This document shows, piece after piece, positions 7,699 to 15,920 of a stretch of DNA of 64,000 nucleotides. Source of the DNA: Lacipirellulaceae bacterium (GTDB taxonomy: Bacteria > Planctomycetota > Planctomycetia > Pirellulales > Lacipirellulaceae); assembly GCA_040218535.1 (NCBI GenBank), contig JAVJRG010000012.1, forward strand, positions 372,001 to 436,000, written 5' to 3'. A model generated the notes under the pieces. The model saw nothing but the letters and a program-made list of their open reading frames with translations, ran no database searches and was not told the DNA's origin. Each line of letters opens with the position of its first letter. Position 1 is the stretch's first letter. The translations under genes and the position numbers were made by a program.

Positions 7699-9204
7699 TC
7701 AACCCGCGACCGCTTCCATTTTCTTTGCCAGCGTCCGTTCATACAACTCGCGATACTCACCCGCGCTGCGACCCCAGGACCAGTCTTGCCGCATTCCTGT
7801 GGACACGATCTGAGCCCACGTGTCGGGGCTGTTATAAATGCCGCAAGCACGGTGCAGGGTTTCGCTTAAAGCATACGCAGAATAGTCATAAAACGTGAAA
7901 CCGGTCGCGGTGCCGTTCTCGATCGTTTCTTTGTGGGCGTTGACGACCGTATCGTTCAAGCCGCCCGTTTCGCGTACCACAGGTACGGTGCCGTATTGCA
8001 AACTGTAGAGTTGATTCAGCCCACACGGTTCGTACTGGCTGGGCATCAGGAACATGTCGGCCCCCGCCTCGATGACGTGCGCCAGTTCATTGGAGAACTC
8101 TAAACGAACGGCTATCCGATCAGGAAACTCCAAGGCAAGGTCGGCCAACATTGAGTGATACTTGGGAGCACCCGTCCCCAGAATCACCCACTGGGCAATC
8201 GGGTCTCCGGCGTTGCCTTGCTCCGCCCAGTCACGCATCACGCGAGCAATCAGGTCAAAGCCCTTCTGATCTGCCAGTCGCCCCACCGCGGCTAGAAGTG
8301 GGACCTCTGGTTGCTGGGGCAACTCCATTCTTCGCTGAAGCTCGGCTTTGCACTTGGGCTTTACCTCTCGCCATGTGTCAGCGTTAAAAGTGTTCTCGCC
8401 AAGGAACTCATCGGCCACAGGGCTCCAAGCAGAGTAGTCAACGCCGTTGATGATTCCCGAAAGGTCGTCACGGCGATGTTGCAGGATGCCCTCAAACCCG
8501 CAACTGAGCGGCGGCTCGAGAATCTCTCGGGCGTAGGTGGGGCTAACCGTGGTGACCGCGTCGGCAAAGGCAATGCCCGTTTTGAGGAAGCTCAACTGGC
8601 CGTAGTATTCCATCTCATGATGGTTGAAGTGCTTCCAGTCGATCCCAGTGAGGGCCATGTCCCAGTGCCAGAAGTTGCCTTGATAGGCGAGGTTATGGAT
8701 CGTCAAGATCGAGGGCAGTCGGCCCAATTGCGGATGATCGTTGTAGACGGTCTTCAAATACGCTGGTGCCAGCCCGGCGGTCCAATCGTGACAATGGACC
8801 AGATCGATGTCGAGGCCCAGCTTAGGAATCGCTTCGAGAGCCGCTCGGTTATAGAAAATAAAGCGTTCGCTGTTGTCGTCGTAATCCTCGCCCGCCTCGT
8901 TGTAAAGTTCGGGGCGGTCGAAGTAGTCCTGGTTCTGGACGAAGTAGACGGTGACGTCAGACTCTGGGAGACGCCCCCTCAAGTAGTGCCCTTCGACCAG
9001 CTTCTTGCCGACGGGGATTTCGAAGTGGATGTCAGTCGGTTCAATCTCCAACCCCGCTTCGTAAATCGAGCGAAACGCAGGCATGACGAGCGTCGTCCGC
9101 ACGCCCTGCTCGACCAACGCTTGCGGAAGGCTGCCACAGACGTCGCCCAAGCCGCCGGTCTTGGCGTAGGGCGTGGCTTCGCTGGTTACGAAGAGTACGT
9201 TCAC
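7699..9204 (-). CDS. glgA: Glycogen synthase (ADP-glucose, GT5)
   Basis: Elongates alpha-1,4-glucan from ADP-glucose. The N-terminal KTGGLGDV motif (residues 15-22) binds ADP-glucose and is diagnostic for GT5. The C-terminal GT-B half has AVGRLADQKGFD (about 308), the substrate loop PSQYEPCGLNQLYSLQYGTVP (split by the E-x7-E pair) and a closing VRETGGLNDTV. Length 501 is typical. First gene of the apparent unit glgA - small membrane protein - galT, with GH57 a little further along, implying a local storage-polysaccharide module. Confidence 0.95.
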   Translation of the reverse strand: MNVLFVTSEATPYAKTGGLGDVCGSLPQALVEQGVRTTLVMPAFRSIYEAGLEIEPTDIHFEIPVGKKLVEGHYLRGRLPESDVTVYFVQNQDYFDRPELYNEAGEDYDDNSERFIFYNRAALEAIPKLGLDIDLVHCHDWTAGLAPAYLKTVYNDHPQLGRLPSILTIHNLAYQGNFWHWDMALTGIDWKHFNHHEMEYYGQLSFLKTGIAFADAVTTVSPTYAREILEPPLSCGFEGILQHRRDDLSGIINGVDYSAWSPVADEFLGENTFNADTWREVKPKCKAELQRRMELPQQPEVPLLAAVGRLADQKGFDLIARVMRDWAEQGNAGDPIAQWVILGTGAPKYHSMLADLALEFPDRIAVRLEFSNELAHVIEAGADMFLMPSQYEPCGLNQLYSLQYGTVPVVRETGGLNDTVVNAHKETIENGTATGFTFYDYSAYALSETLHRACGIYNSPDTWAQIVSTGMRQDWSWGRSAGEYRELYERTLAKKMEAVAG

Positions 9205-9248
9205 AGGATTGCTCTTATGTTTGAGATTACTCAGCTTTTTATTTGAAC

Positions 9249-9631
9249 CACAGAGTGCACGGAGAACACGGAGATAAACTGAATTAATCAGACATTCTCA
9301 AGGAACGAAACTTATAGTGAATCTAGTGCACACTTGCTTCTTCGATACAAATACAATCCATAGGACAACACTCTTTTGCAGATCGTATTTGATCATGATG
9401 GCTTATGTAGTAGCTCTCGGCGTCCGTTTTTATAGACGCTGTCGTATCTCCTTCGTTGATCTGAAATACCTCGGGGCACTCCGCCACACACATAGCGTGT
9501 GCCATGCAATCCTGCTTCACAATCCAAAGTCTAATTATCTTGCCCATCGAATCTCTGATGAGGGCTGGTTGGTGCCTACCTACTTATGGATCCTCAACAA
9601 TCTTCCTCCGTGTTCTCCGTGCCCTCTGTGG
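9249..9631. repeat. Inverted pair of 3x9-bp arms enclosing the ferredoxin gene
   Basis: Left arm 9249-9275 is CACAGAGTG, CACGGAGAA, CACGGAGAT. Right arm 9605-9631 is the inverse (CCTCCGTGT, TCTCCGTGC, CCTCTGTGG). The ferredoxin gene is the only gene between them, so the unit resembles a gene cassette framed by inverted repeats. Confidence 0.85.
9323..9547 (-). CDS. Small ferredoxin, 4Fe-4S or 3Fe-4S single cluster
   Basis: Electron carrier of 74 residues. Cysteines follow the single-cluster pattern: Cys14 (QDCMAHAMC, spacing x5), Cys20, Cys24-Pro (VAECPEVF), and the C-terminal ECCPMDCICIEE. The CxxxxxCxxxCP layout with a late CP is typical of the Fer4-type proteins that feed cytochromes P450 or other oxidases, with an expected acidic body. 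The gene stands alone, inside an inverted repeat pair, between glgA and the aminotransferase gene. Its redox partner is not evident in the window; the flavin monooxygenase at 13 kb would not need it. Confidence 0.85.
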   Translation of the reverse strand: MGKIIRLWIVKQDCMAHAMCVAECPEVFQINEGDTTASIKTDAESYYISHHDQIRSAKECCPMDCICIEEASVH

Positions 9632-9652
9632 TTCAATCAGTCTTGGTATCGA

Positions 9653-10858
9653 TTACGAAACAGTTTGCCCCACGACTGAGCCGATTGCCTCTGCCACATA
9701 CTTCAAATTCGACGGAGTCAGCCCAGCGACGTTGATTCGCCCCGAGCCAACAATATAAATTGCATGTTCGTCACGCAGGGCGTCCACTTGTTCTTTGGTT
9801 AGTCCGCTGAACGAAAACATCCCGCGTTGCTGGGTGATGAACGAATAATCGCCGGGGACGCCCGCTTCCTCCAAAGCATCGACGAAGCCTTGTCGCATAT
9901 TGTTGATGCGGCTCCGCATGTCCGCCACGTCTTGCACCCACTGGGCTCGCAACGTGCTGCTGCGAAGAACTGTGTTCACAAGCTCCGCACCGTGGGCGGG
10001 CGGGTTGGAGTAGAGCTTGCGAATCACCGCGTTGACTTGCGTCTGCAATGCACTTGCCGATTCGACATTCGCGCCAACCACAGCCAACGCACCGACACGT
10101 TCGCGGTAAAGGCTGAAATTCTTGCTGAAGGAACTGCAAATCAGTAGTTCGGCGCCCTCGCTAAGAAAAGCTCGAAGTCCGGCGGCGTCTTCCTCGATGC
10201 CGTCGGCGAAGCCTTGGTAGGCGAAGTCTAACAGTGGCAGTACGCCCCGTTCGCGCAAGACACTGGCGATTTCTTCCCACTGCGCAACCGTCGGATCCAC
10301 GCCGGTTGGGTTGTGGCAGCAACCGTGAAGCAAGACTACATCACCAGCAGGAATCTGCTTCAGCGCTGCAAGCATCCCCTCGAAGTCGAGTCGGTTCTGC
10401 TCCGCGTCAAAGTAGGGGTACTTCTTCAGCTCAAGCCCGCAGGCGGCAAACACATTCGGATGATTCGGCCAAGTCGGGTCGCTGTGCCAGAGGGTCGCTC
10501 CGGGAAGGTTCGCCTTGATGAACTCACCCACCACGCGCAACGCCCCCGTGCCTCCCGGGGTCTGGGCGGTCGCCACGCGCTCCGTTTCGATGACTTCGTG
10601 ACCCGCGCCGAAGAGTAACTCGCAGACTGCTTCGCGATACTCGGGCAGTCCTGGAATTGGCAGGTACGATTTGGTGGCCGCCTCTTCAGCTAGTTGCTTT
10701 GCCGCGGTGCTGACACACTCCAAGATGGGCGTTTTCCCTTGTTCGTCTTTGTAGACGCCTACACTCAGGTTCACCTTTTCCGAACGAGGGTCGCTATTGT
10801 AGGCAGCGGTAAGGCCGAGGATGGCATCGGCTGGGGCGGGTTGGATTTTCTCTAACAT
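9653..10858 (-). CDS. Aspartate / aromatic aminotransferase (class Ia)
   Basis: PLP enzyme moving amino groups between aspartate or aromatic amino acids and 2-oxoacids. Seen: NLSVGVYKDEQGKTP near residue 30, typical of AspC/TyrB; the PLP lysine in SSFSKNFSLYRERVGA (about 245-260); the arginine clamp in the C-terminal GRINVAGL. Length 401 is standard. Aspartate versus aromatic preference cannot be settled by eye. Start ATG at 10858; the upstream gap holds a strong hairpin. No neighbouring biosynthetic partner. Confidence 0.9.
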   Translation of the reverse strand: MLEKIQPAPADAILGLTAAYNSDPRSEKVNLSVGVYKDEQGKTPILECVSTAAKQLAEEAATKSYLPIPGLPEYREAVCELLFGAGHEVIETERVATAQTPGGTGALRVVGEFIKANLPGATLWHSDPTWPNHPNVFAACGLELKKYPYFDAEQNRLDFEGMLAALKQIPAGDVVLLHGCCHNPTGVDPTVAQWEEIASVLRERGVLPLLDFAYQGFADGIEEDAAGLRAFLSEGAELLICSSFSKNFSLYRERVGALAVVGANVESASALQTQVNAVIRKLYSNPPAHGAELVNTVLRSSTLRAQWVQDVADMRSRINNMRQGFVDALEEAGVPGDYSFITQQRGMFSFSGLTKEQVDALRDEHAIYIVGSGRINVAGLTPSNLKYVAEAIGSVVGQTVS

Positions 10859-10901
10859 CGCTTCATTGTCAAAATAAAGTTTTGAGCAGGTTCGCTTCTG
10901 T

Positions 10902-10967
10902 CAACGAATTGCGCGAATCTCACGAATGATCCCTCGAAAACAATTCGTGAGATTCGTGCAATTCGTT
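10902..10967. repeat. Hairpin of two 3x9-bp arms (CACGAATNN)
   Basis: Left arm 10902-10928 and right arm 10941-10967 are almost perfect inverse copies, each of three nonamers around CGAAT, with a loop of about 12 bp. It lies between the divergent aminotransferase and ino1 genes, in a 264-bp gap that may also hold both promoters. Confidence 0.9.
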
Positions 10968-11122
10968 GATAAAACAAAGTCGGCTGATAAATGAACTAAG
11001 AAATCAAGTCGTTGACCGGCAGCAATATGCCGTGCGAGAATAATATCATAGAACGTCCTTGGGCTAGTTCCTAGTCCGCCATCTCCTTCCCCCTTCCGCC
11101 CTCCACGTTCCCCCCTTTGAAC

Positions 11123-12379
11123 ATGTCGCCGACCCAAGCCTCTGAGGAAAACTCCCAGCTCAAAGTTGGTCTGTGGCTGATCGGCGCGCGTGGCGGAGTA
11201 GCCGTGACAACGATGGCCGGGCTGATTGCTCAACAACGGGGTCTTTCGAGTAACAGTGGGCTAGTGAGTTCGCTCCCCCCTTTCGCACCGCTGCCTTTGG
11301 CCCGATGGAACGATTTCGTTGTCGGCGGTCACGATATTCGTGAGGCTCCACTCATTGAGGAACTAGAGCGATTGCACACCACCAGCCGAGTACTTTCGCC
11401 GACGCTTGTGGAAGCGTGCCGTAGTGAATTCGAGGAAATTGAAAAGCGGATTCGCCCCGGAACTTTGTGGAACGTTGGCGAACGAATTCGTTCCCTGGCC
11501 GGCCCTGCTTCAGCAGGCCGGAGCAGCGGAGAGGACCGGGGTGCTAAAGCCCCCACGGCCAAGACTGGTGAAGAAGTAGTAGCGGCGGTCCGGGCAGACC
11601 TGGCGGAGTTTAAAGAAGCGAATTCGCTCGATCAGGTCGTAGTTATCAATCTCGCTTCAACCGAAGTGAGCCCGAGCGAATCAAACTCTTGGCCCACCAA
11701 GTGGGAAGCGTTTAAAGAGTTACTGCCCACTGCCGACTGCCGACTGCCCGCTAGTTCTCTCTACGCCATTGCCGCGCTCAACGGGAGAATGCCTTACGTC
11801 AACTTCACCCCGTCGCTGGGCTCAGCTTTGCCGGCTCTCGACGACTTGGCTCGCCAGCGAGAAACTTGCCATGCGGGACGTGACGGTAAGACCGGAGAGA
11901 CGCTGCTCAAGAGCGTCCTCGCTCCGATGTTTGCCGCTCGTCACTTGGAAGTGATGAGCTGGGTCGGGCACAACATCTTCGGCAATCTCGATGGCAAAGT
12001 GCTAGACGACCCGGCGAACAAGCAGGCCAAGCTTTCCAGTAAAGGCAACCTGCTCGGCGACATCTTGGGGTACGATCCCCAATCGCATATTTCGATCGAA
12101 CACATCGAAAGTCTGGGCGATTGGAAAACGGCCTGGGATCACATCCACTTCCGAGGCTTTCTCGATACGCCCATGACCTTGCAATTCACGTGGCAAGGCT
12201 GCGACTCGCTGTTGGCCGCCCCACTGGTGCTCGACCTCGCGCGTTTTACCTTGCTCGCTCAGCAGCGTTGTGAGGTTGGTGCGTTGGAATTCCTCGCGAG
12301 CTTCTTCAAGAGCCCGCTCGGCGAGGGCGATCAATCGTTTGCCGCGCAGTATGAGCGACTACTGGCTTGGGCAACATAG
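11123..12379 (+). CDS. ino1: Inositol-3-phosphate synthase family
   Basis: NAD-dependent conversion of glucose-6-phosphate to inositol-3-phosphate, first step of inositol synthesis. Seen: N-terminal nucleotide motif LIGARGGVAVTTMAG (about 21-35), NLASTEVS, NGRMPYVNFTPS, SWVGHNIFGNLDG, and the KGNLLGDILGYD segment, matching the bacterial/archaeal MIPS type. Two stretches look foreign to the family. Residues about 127-150 (Gly/Ala/Ser-rich) are encoded by a palindromic repeat, and LLPTADCRLPA (about 200-210) is encoded by four tandem ACTGCCN heptamers. Both keep the frame open. ATG at 11123 is chosen over the TTG at 11117. The TAG stop abuts a palindrome. Confidence 0.88.
   Translation: MSPTQASEENSQLKVGLWLIGARGGVAVTTMAGLIAQQRGLSSNSGLVSSLPPFAPLPLARWNDFVVGGHDIREAPLIEELERLHTTSRVLSPTLVEACRSEFEEIEKRIRPGTLWNVGERIRSLAGPASAGRSSGEDRGAKAPTAKTGEEVVAAVRADLAEFKEANSLDQVVVINLASTEVSPSESNSWPTKWEAFKELLPTADCRLPASSLYAIAALNGRMPYVNFTPSLGSALPALDDLARQRETCHAGRDGKTGETLLKSVLAPMFAARHLEVMSWVGHNIFGNLDGKVLDDPANKQAKLSSKGNLLGDILGYDPQSHISIEHIESLGDWKTAWDHIHFRGFLDTPMTLQFTWQGCDSLLAAPLVLDLARFTLLAQQRCEVGALEFLASFFKSPLGEGDQSFAAQYERLLAWAT
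11500..11558. repeat. Palindromic repeats inside ino1
   Basis: CGGCCCTGCTTCAGCAGGCCG is an imperfect palindrome at 11500-11520 (one bulge). It is followed at 11538-11557 by GGGGTGCTAAAGCCCC. Both are in frame and encode the low-complexity loop of inositol-3-phosphate synthase. Confidence 0.65.
11722..11749 (+). repeat. 4x7-bp repeat arm inside ino1
   Basis: Exactly four heptamers ACTGCCC, ACTGCCG, ACTGCCG, ACTGCCC. Same word and length as the arm at 1934-1961, here within coding sequence. Confidence 0.85.
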
Positions 12380-12493
12380 TAGCCATATCGCTCCGCGATA
12401 TGAACTGCGACGCCGCCAACACGCGTTTTACATCACAAAAGTGCGCAATGTCTTTCGATACGCCGCTTTCATCCCGCGGAGCGAGATGGCTAC
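12379..12493. repeat. Inverted pair of palindromes between convergent ino1 and FMO genes
   Basis: GTAGCCATATCGCTCCGCG (from 12379) and the inverse copy ending GGAGCGAGATGGCTAC (12493). Each is itself a stem with a TCC/GGA loop. The left copy starts at the last base of the ino1 stop codon. The right copy contains the TAG stop of the monooxygenase gene, so the pair fills the gap between the two convergent genes. Confidence 0.75.
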
Positions 12494-13809
12494 AGTGACT
12501 TAATCAACTTTTTGAGCCGCTTCCGATAGCCATAATGCTCGACCTCAAGCCGGTGACGGGGTGAATTCTTGAACTTCACTCCGTAGTCCTGCGGCTGCGA
12601 CACTTTCTTCAACTCCTGAAAACGTGCGTATCGCGTTGATTCTTGCTGCCTCGCCTGTATGTACTTTGCCACTAACTGCGACTGATAGTCGACAAGCCCC
12701 CACTGTCCGCTATCGGGTTGGATGAGTCCGATACAAAACAGATCGTCGCGCTGGGGGTGAAAGATGTTTAGAAACAGTTCGGGGGCGCCGTTGCTCCAAT
12801 TCAAATGCTGCTCATCAACAAAGGGAAAACTCACGCGAAAACCGGTCGCGTAGATGATGAGGTCGATCTCTTCGATGGTGCCGTCGGCGAATTCCACCTG
12901 CTGCCCCTCGAAGCCGCGAATGTCGGGCTTCAACTGCAAGTCGCCGTGGCCCACATGGTGATGGATTTGTGAATTGATCACAGGGTGCGTTTCGAAGAGC
13001 CGGTGATCGGGCGTAGGAACACCTGTTCTTGTCGAGGGTCCCAGCGTCAGGTGCATCACGCCGCGGGCGGCTAGGCGACGTGCCCACAACGGAAACCGCA
13101 ACCAATGCAACAGTTCATGACACTGGTCAATCGGCTTGCCTCGGAAAAATTTCGGTAACACCGGATATCGTCGTCTCGTGCTTAACAACGCTCGATCAGC
13201 ATGGATGGCCGCTTCGACCGCTAACTCGCATCCCGAATTCCCACCCCCAACTACGAGCACCCGTTTACCCCGTATGACGTCGGGCGTCTTGTACTCGCTT
13301 GAGTGCAAGTGCTCGCCGGTAAACTCACTGCCGTACTGTTCGCGTTCATCGGGCCAACGCGGGTCCCAATTGTGGCCGTTAGCGATCACAACGCCACGGT
13401 ATCGTCGCGTTTCACCATTCTCCAACTCAACCTGCCAGTCACTTTCGCTAGAGGGAGCGATTCGTTTGACCGTCGTGTTGAACTGAATGTGTTCCCGCAA
13501 TCCAAAGTGTGCCGCATAGTCTTGAAAATACTTCCAAACCAGCTCGTGCCCCGGGTACTGCGGATACTCCTCAGGCATGGGGAAGTCGGTGAACTCGGTG
13601 AGCCGCTTCGAGGAGATGAGATGCGTCGAAGCGTAGATGCTGCTCGCCGGGCGACCGTAATACCAATTCCCCCCGAGGTCGTCCTCGCGTTCCAGGCAAT
13701 CAAACGGAATACCCGCTTGCAGGAAATTCTTCGCTGCCGCCAAGCCCGAGGAGCCGGCGCCGAGGATGCAATACTTTTCTTCAGTTGCTCTGTCGGTCTC
13801 TGAGGCCAT
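12490..13809 (-). CDS. Flavin-containing monooxygenase
   Basis: FAD/NADPH enzyme oxygenating soft nucleophiles (N or S) or acting as a Baeyer-Villiger-type oxidase. Seen: FAD motif ILGAGSSGLAAAK (about 14-26 from the ATG), the ERE-DLGGNWYYG segment typical of FMOs, the FMO fingerprint FTGEHLHSSEY (FxGxxxHxxxY), the NADP motif VVGGGNSGCELA, and the C-terminal ATGFR. About 439 residues from ATG 13809; a TTG 36 bp upstream is less likely. Substrate unknown. It is convergent with ino1 and divergent from the XRE regulator. Confidence 0.88.
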   Translation of the reverse strand: MASETDRATEEKYCILGAGSSGLAAAKNFLQAGIPFDCLEREDDLGGNWYYGRPASSIYASTHLISSKRLTEFTDFPMPEEYPQYPGHELVWKYFQDYAAHFGLREHIQFNTTVKRIAPSSESDWQVELENGETRRYRGVVIANGHNWDPRWPDEREQYGSEFTGEHLHSSEYKTPDVIRGKRVLVVGGGNSGCELAVEAAIHADRALLSTRRRYPVLPKFFRGKPIDQCHELLHWLRFPLWARRLAARGVMHLTLGPSTRTGVPTPDHRLFETHPVINSQIHHHVGHGDLQLKPDIRGFEGQQVEFADGTIEEIDLIIYATGFRVSFPFVDEQHLNWSNGAPELFLNIFHPQRDDLFCIGLIQPDSGQWGLVDYQSQLVAKYIQARQQESTRYARFQELKKVSQPQDYGVKFKNSPRHRLEVEHYGYRKRLKKLIKSL

Positions 13810-13858
13810 CCCCTCACTTCTAGTTGGAACTGCGAGCGAATCCAAGGGTTTGAAGTTC

Positions 13859-13923
13859 GTAGTTCCGCCTTTAGGCGGCAGATGTAGGGATGAGCGGGCG
13901 AGAGCCGCCTAAAGACGGAACTA
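13859..13923. repeat. Inverted repeat upstream of XRE regulator
   Basis: GTAGTTCCGCCTTTAGGCGG at 13859 pairs with CCGCCTAAAGACGGAACTAC at 13904-13923. Each arm is also a palindrome. It lies between the divergent FMO and XRE genes, 43 bp before the XRE start. Confidence 0.8.
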
Positions 13924-13966
13924 CAAGCCTTGACACCCGCGACTAATTAGTGTACACAAATTCACT

Positions 13967-14521
13967 ATGCCGATTTCCGCACCGCCCTCGCCTGCCGAAA
14001 TGCTTTTCGGGGCAAATATCCGCCGACTAATGGCTCGTTTTGACATGACGTTCGCCGACGTGGTTGAGGCCACTGGTCTGGATGAACGCACGCTACGGAG
14101 CCTGCTGCGCGACCAAACCCGCCCCCACGCGCGTACGATCCATAAACTGGCGACCGGGCTGGGAATAAGCACCGATGAGCTCTTCCGCGAGCCCTCCCGT
14201 GCCGCGGAGCAAGCCGCCTTCGACCGGGCGACCAACCCCACCGCGGCAGCCACGATCGAGAAACATCCCGAGATGTTCGCTGGCTGGACTGCTGAGCAGT
14301 TCGACGAACTTTACAGCCATCGGGGTGTCGGCGGGGAATTGACCGAAGAGGGGACCCTCGCCCTGGCCGAATCGATGAACCAGCGCCGCGAGCTACTCAA
14401 CCAAGCTGCCTTGCTTTTGGAAACCGACCAGGCCGACTTGCTGCGAGATTTTATTGGGATGTTGTATGAACGAGCGAGTGCGGTGGACGGCACGACGCCT
14501 CAAGTAAGAAAGACCGGATAA
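13967..14521 (+). CDS. XRE-family helix-turn-helix regulator
   Basis: DNA-binding protein of 184 residues. An N-terminal HTH (about 17-68) shows the XRE pattern FGANIRRLMARFDMTFADVVE...LDERTLRSLLRD...ARTIHKLATGLGISTDELF (read in three helices). The C-terminal 110 residues are helical and of unknown role, possibly oligomerisation or ligand binding. It converges on the capsid cassette and could be its regulator, but no operator is visible. The stop TAA and last codons (ThrGly) come from a 3x9-bp repeat arm that begins at 14513, so the native C-terminus may have been altered. Confidence 0.8.
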   Translation: MPISAPPSPAEMLFGANIRRLMARFDMTFADVVEATGLDERTLRSLLRDQTRPHARTIHKLATGLGISTDELFREPSRAAEQAAFDRATNPTAAATIEKHPEMFAGWTAEQFDELYSHRGVGGELTEEGTLALAESMNQRRELLNQAALLLETDQADLLRDFIGMLYERASAVDGTTPQVRKTG

Positions 14522-14655
14522 CAGGATAAGCCAGATCAACAAGAGAAGAATTAGACTGGATCAACAGGATTCTCAGGATCAAAACACAATCCTGTTCATC
14601 CTGTAAATCCCGTCTAAAAAGATCTCGTCAATCCGGCTCATCCAGTTATCCGGTC
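14513..14655. repeat. Nested double inverted repeat of 3x9-bp arms
   Basis: Outer arms 14513-14539 (ACCGGATAA type) and 14622-14655 (ATCCGGNNN type) enclose inner arms 14555-14581 (CAGGATNNN type) and 14589-14615 (ATCCTGNNN type). Each arm is three nonamers. The outer left arm supplies the stop codon of the XRE gene; the outer right arm reaches the stop of the last capsid-cassette gene. May act as a bidirectional terminator. Confidence 0.85.
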
Positions 14656-15298
14656 ATCCCTCCTCGCGCACCACGGTGACCACCGGCAGTACGTCAATCC
14701 GTTCTGCTTGATCCACGCGCTCGATCCAGAAGATCGTGCCATCCTCGCCAACTAGCCGATCTTCCGGCTCGAGCTCCAAGCTACCACCAAAGATGACTTC
14801 GAGCCGGGTTGTGCTCGTCGGTGGGGTCGCCGTACGGTCAACGATTGTCTCCACTGGCTGAATCCGTACGGGGATCGCGGTGGCGACGTAGTTCCAACTT
14901 TCGATCTCCAACTCGCCGCCATTATCAACCCATACGGCGCGCTCAACATCGACGCGATCGCTCAAGCCGTAGGCGACCCGCAACTCGCGGGTTTCGCATT
15001 CCCAGAGCCCGACGGTATCGAGTCGCTTGAGCGACAGAATCGTCCAACGGTGGCCGAGACCATCGACTAACGCATCGGCGCAAGCGGGGCTCGCCGCCGC
15101 TTCAGGCAAAACAAACTGCCAGCGTGCATCAGCTGCAGTGACCGCGCCGCCACTTGGCTGCGCTTCGCTTGTGACCTTGGAATATCGCCGCGCACTGACG
15201 ATTGCCGTCGGTTCTGTTGAGTTCGGGCGAACTAAGGTGACCGGCTCAAGATAATCAACGACTACCGCGAAATCCACTTCGAGATTCAAATCAATCAT
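14654..15298 (-). CDS. Putative head completion / joining protein
   Basis: A 214-residue, beta-rich soluble protein with no family that I recognise with certainty. Its place at the end of a head cassette, directly coupled to a 75-residue protein by an ATGA overlap (15295-15298), is where head-tail connector or stopper proteins are usually encoded. The sequence alternates hydrophobic and polar residues (FAVVVDYLEPVTLV, LEVIFGGSLELEPEDRLV) and ends in a strongly acidic/hydrophobic strand followed by VREEG. The stop is adjacent to a repeat arm. Assignment rests on position only. Confidence 0.5.
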   Translation of the reverse strand: MIDLNLEVDFAVVVDYLEPVTLVRPNSTEPTAIVSARRYSKVTSEAQPSGGAVTAADARWQFVLPEAAASPACADALVDGLGHRWTILSLKRLDTVGLWECETRELRVAYGLSDRVDVERAVWVDNGGELEIESWNYVATAIPVRIQPVETIVDRTATPPTSTTRLEVIFGGSLELEPEDRLVGEDGTIFWIERVDQAERIDVLPVVTVVREEG

Positions 15299-15522
15299 CC
15301 GGTCGTTCCTTCCGTGCGAACTTCAAACGGTTGGCACTCGGCAAGCTTGCGGTCGCACCAATCAACGGTTCGCTCTAAGGTTTCGATGTACTCGCTCCAC
15401 AAAACTCGCTGGCCATCGAGCCAGTAAGTCGGTTTGGGGTTGGCCCGAAGCTCGATCAGTTGAGCGAGCGCCCCGCTGCGAATGGTCGCGAGCTGTTCTT
15501 GAGTCGTCTGATTCTCTGACAT
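15295..15522 (-). CDS. Small cassette protein, helical
   Basis: A 75-residue protein starting at the ATG at 15522, which overlaps the previous stop by one base (TAATG). It is mostly helical and charged, with WLDGQRVLWSEYIETLERTVDWCDRKLA in the middle. That Trp/Tyr-rich amphipathic segment is reminiscent of small gpW-like or head-joining adaptor proteins of phages. No firm homology. The overlapping starts on both sides show it is translated as part of a tightly coupled gene string. Confidence 0.5.
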   Translation of the reverse strand: MSENQTTQEQLATIRSGALAQLIELRANPKPTYWLDGQRVLWSEYIETLERTVDWCDRKLAECQPFEVRTEGTTG

Positions 15523-15920
15523 TAGATGCACCACAGTTGAAAGCGAAAGACGATCGGCTGACCATCCACGGGGGTCAGCTCGTACCGAACTTGATAAACG
15601 GCACCCGCTTCGGCAAACGCCTGGTCAGTCGTGATGTCGATCTCGTGGCGGAAGTTGTAGCCGGTTGCATCAACATTCCAGGGCGGTCCGGTTTGCAGCG
15701 TGTCAAACAGCACTACGGAAATCGTCAGTGAGGCATTGTCGTGCCCAGGGACTACCGTTCGCTCATTCGGACTACGCGGATCAAGTTGAAAGATCGTGTA
15801 ACTCGCCGAGGCAAGTGAGATTTGTGTCACCGGCGAATCGTCAGCGTCGACAATCCGCGCCAGCAGCACTGCCGAGCCCTCGCGAAATACGACCCCCGGC
15901 ATATCTTTAGCGTTAGCCAT
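15522..15920 (-). CDS. Cassette structural protein, immunoglobulin-like beta fold suspected
   Basis: A 132-residue soluble protein of alternating beta strands (VVFREGSAVLLARIVD, ASYTIFQLD, LTISVVLFDTL, YQVRYELTPVDGQPIVFRFQLWCI). The arrangement suggests an Ig-like or jelly-roll domain such as those decorating virions, but this is inferred from pattern only. Its ATG shares a base with the stop of the LamG-domain gene, and its stop overlaps the next ATG, so it is strictly coupled with both neighbours. Confidence 0.5.
   Translation of the reverse strand: MANAKDMPGVVFREGSAVLLARIVDADDSPVTQISLASASYTIFQLDPRSPNERTVVPGHDNASLTISVVLFDTLQTGPPWNVDATGYNFRHEIDITTDQAFAEAGAVYQVRYELTPVDGQPIVFRFQLWCI

Noticed and set aside
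8311-9246. Plus-strand open frame of 311 codons
   Set aside because: Lies opposite glgA, with shadow composition and no motif; glgA is certain on the other strand.
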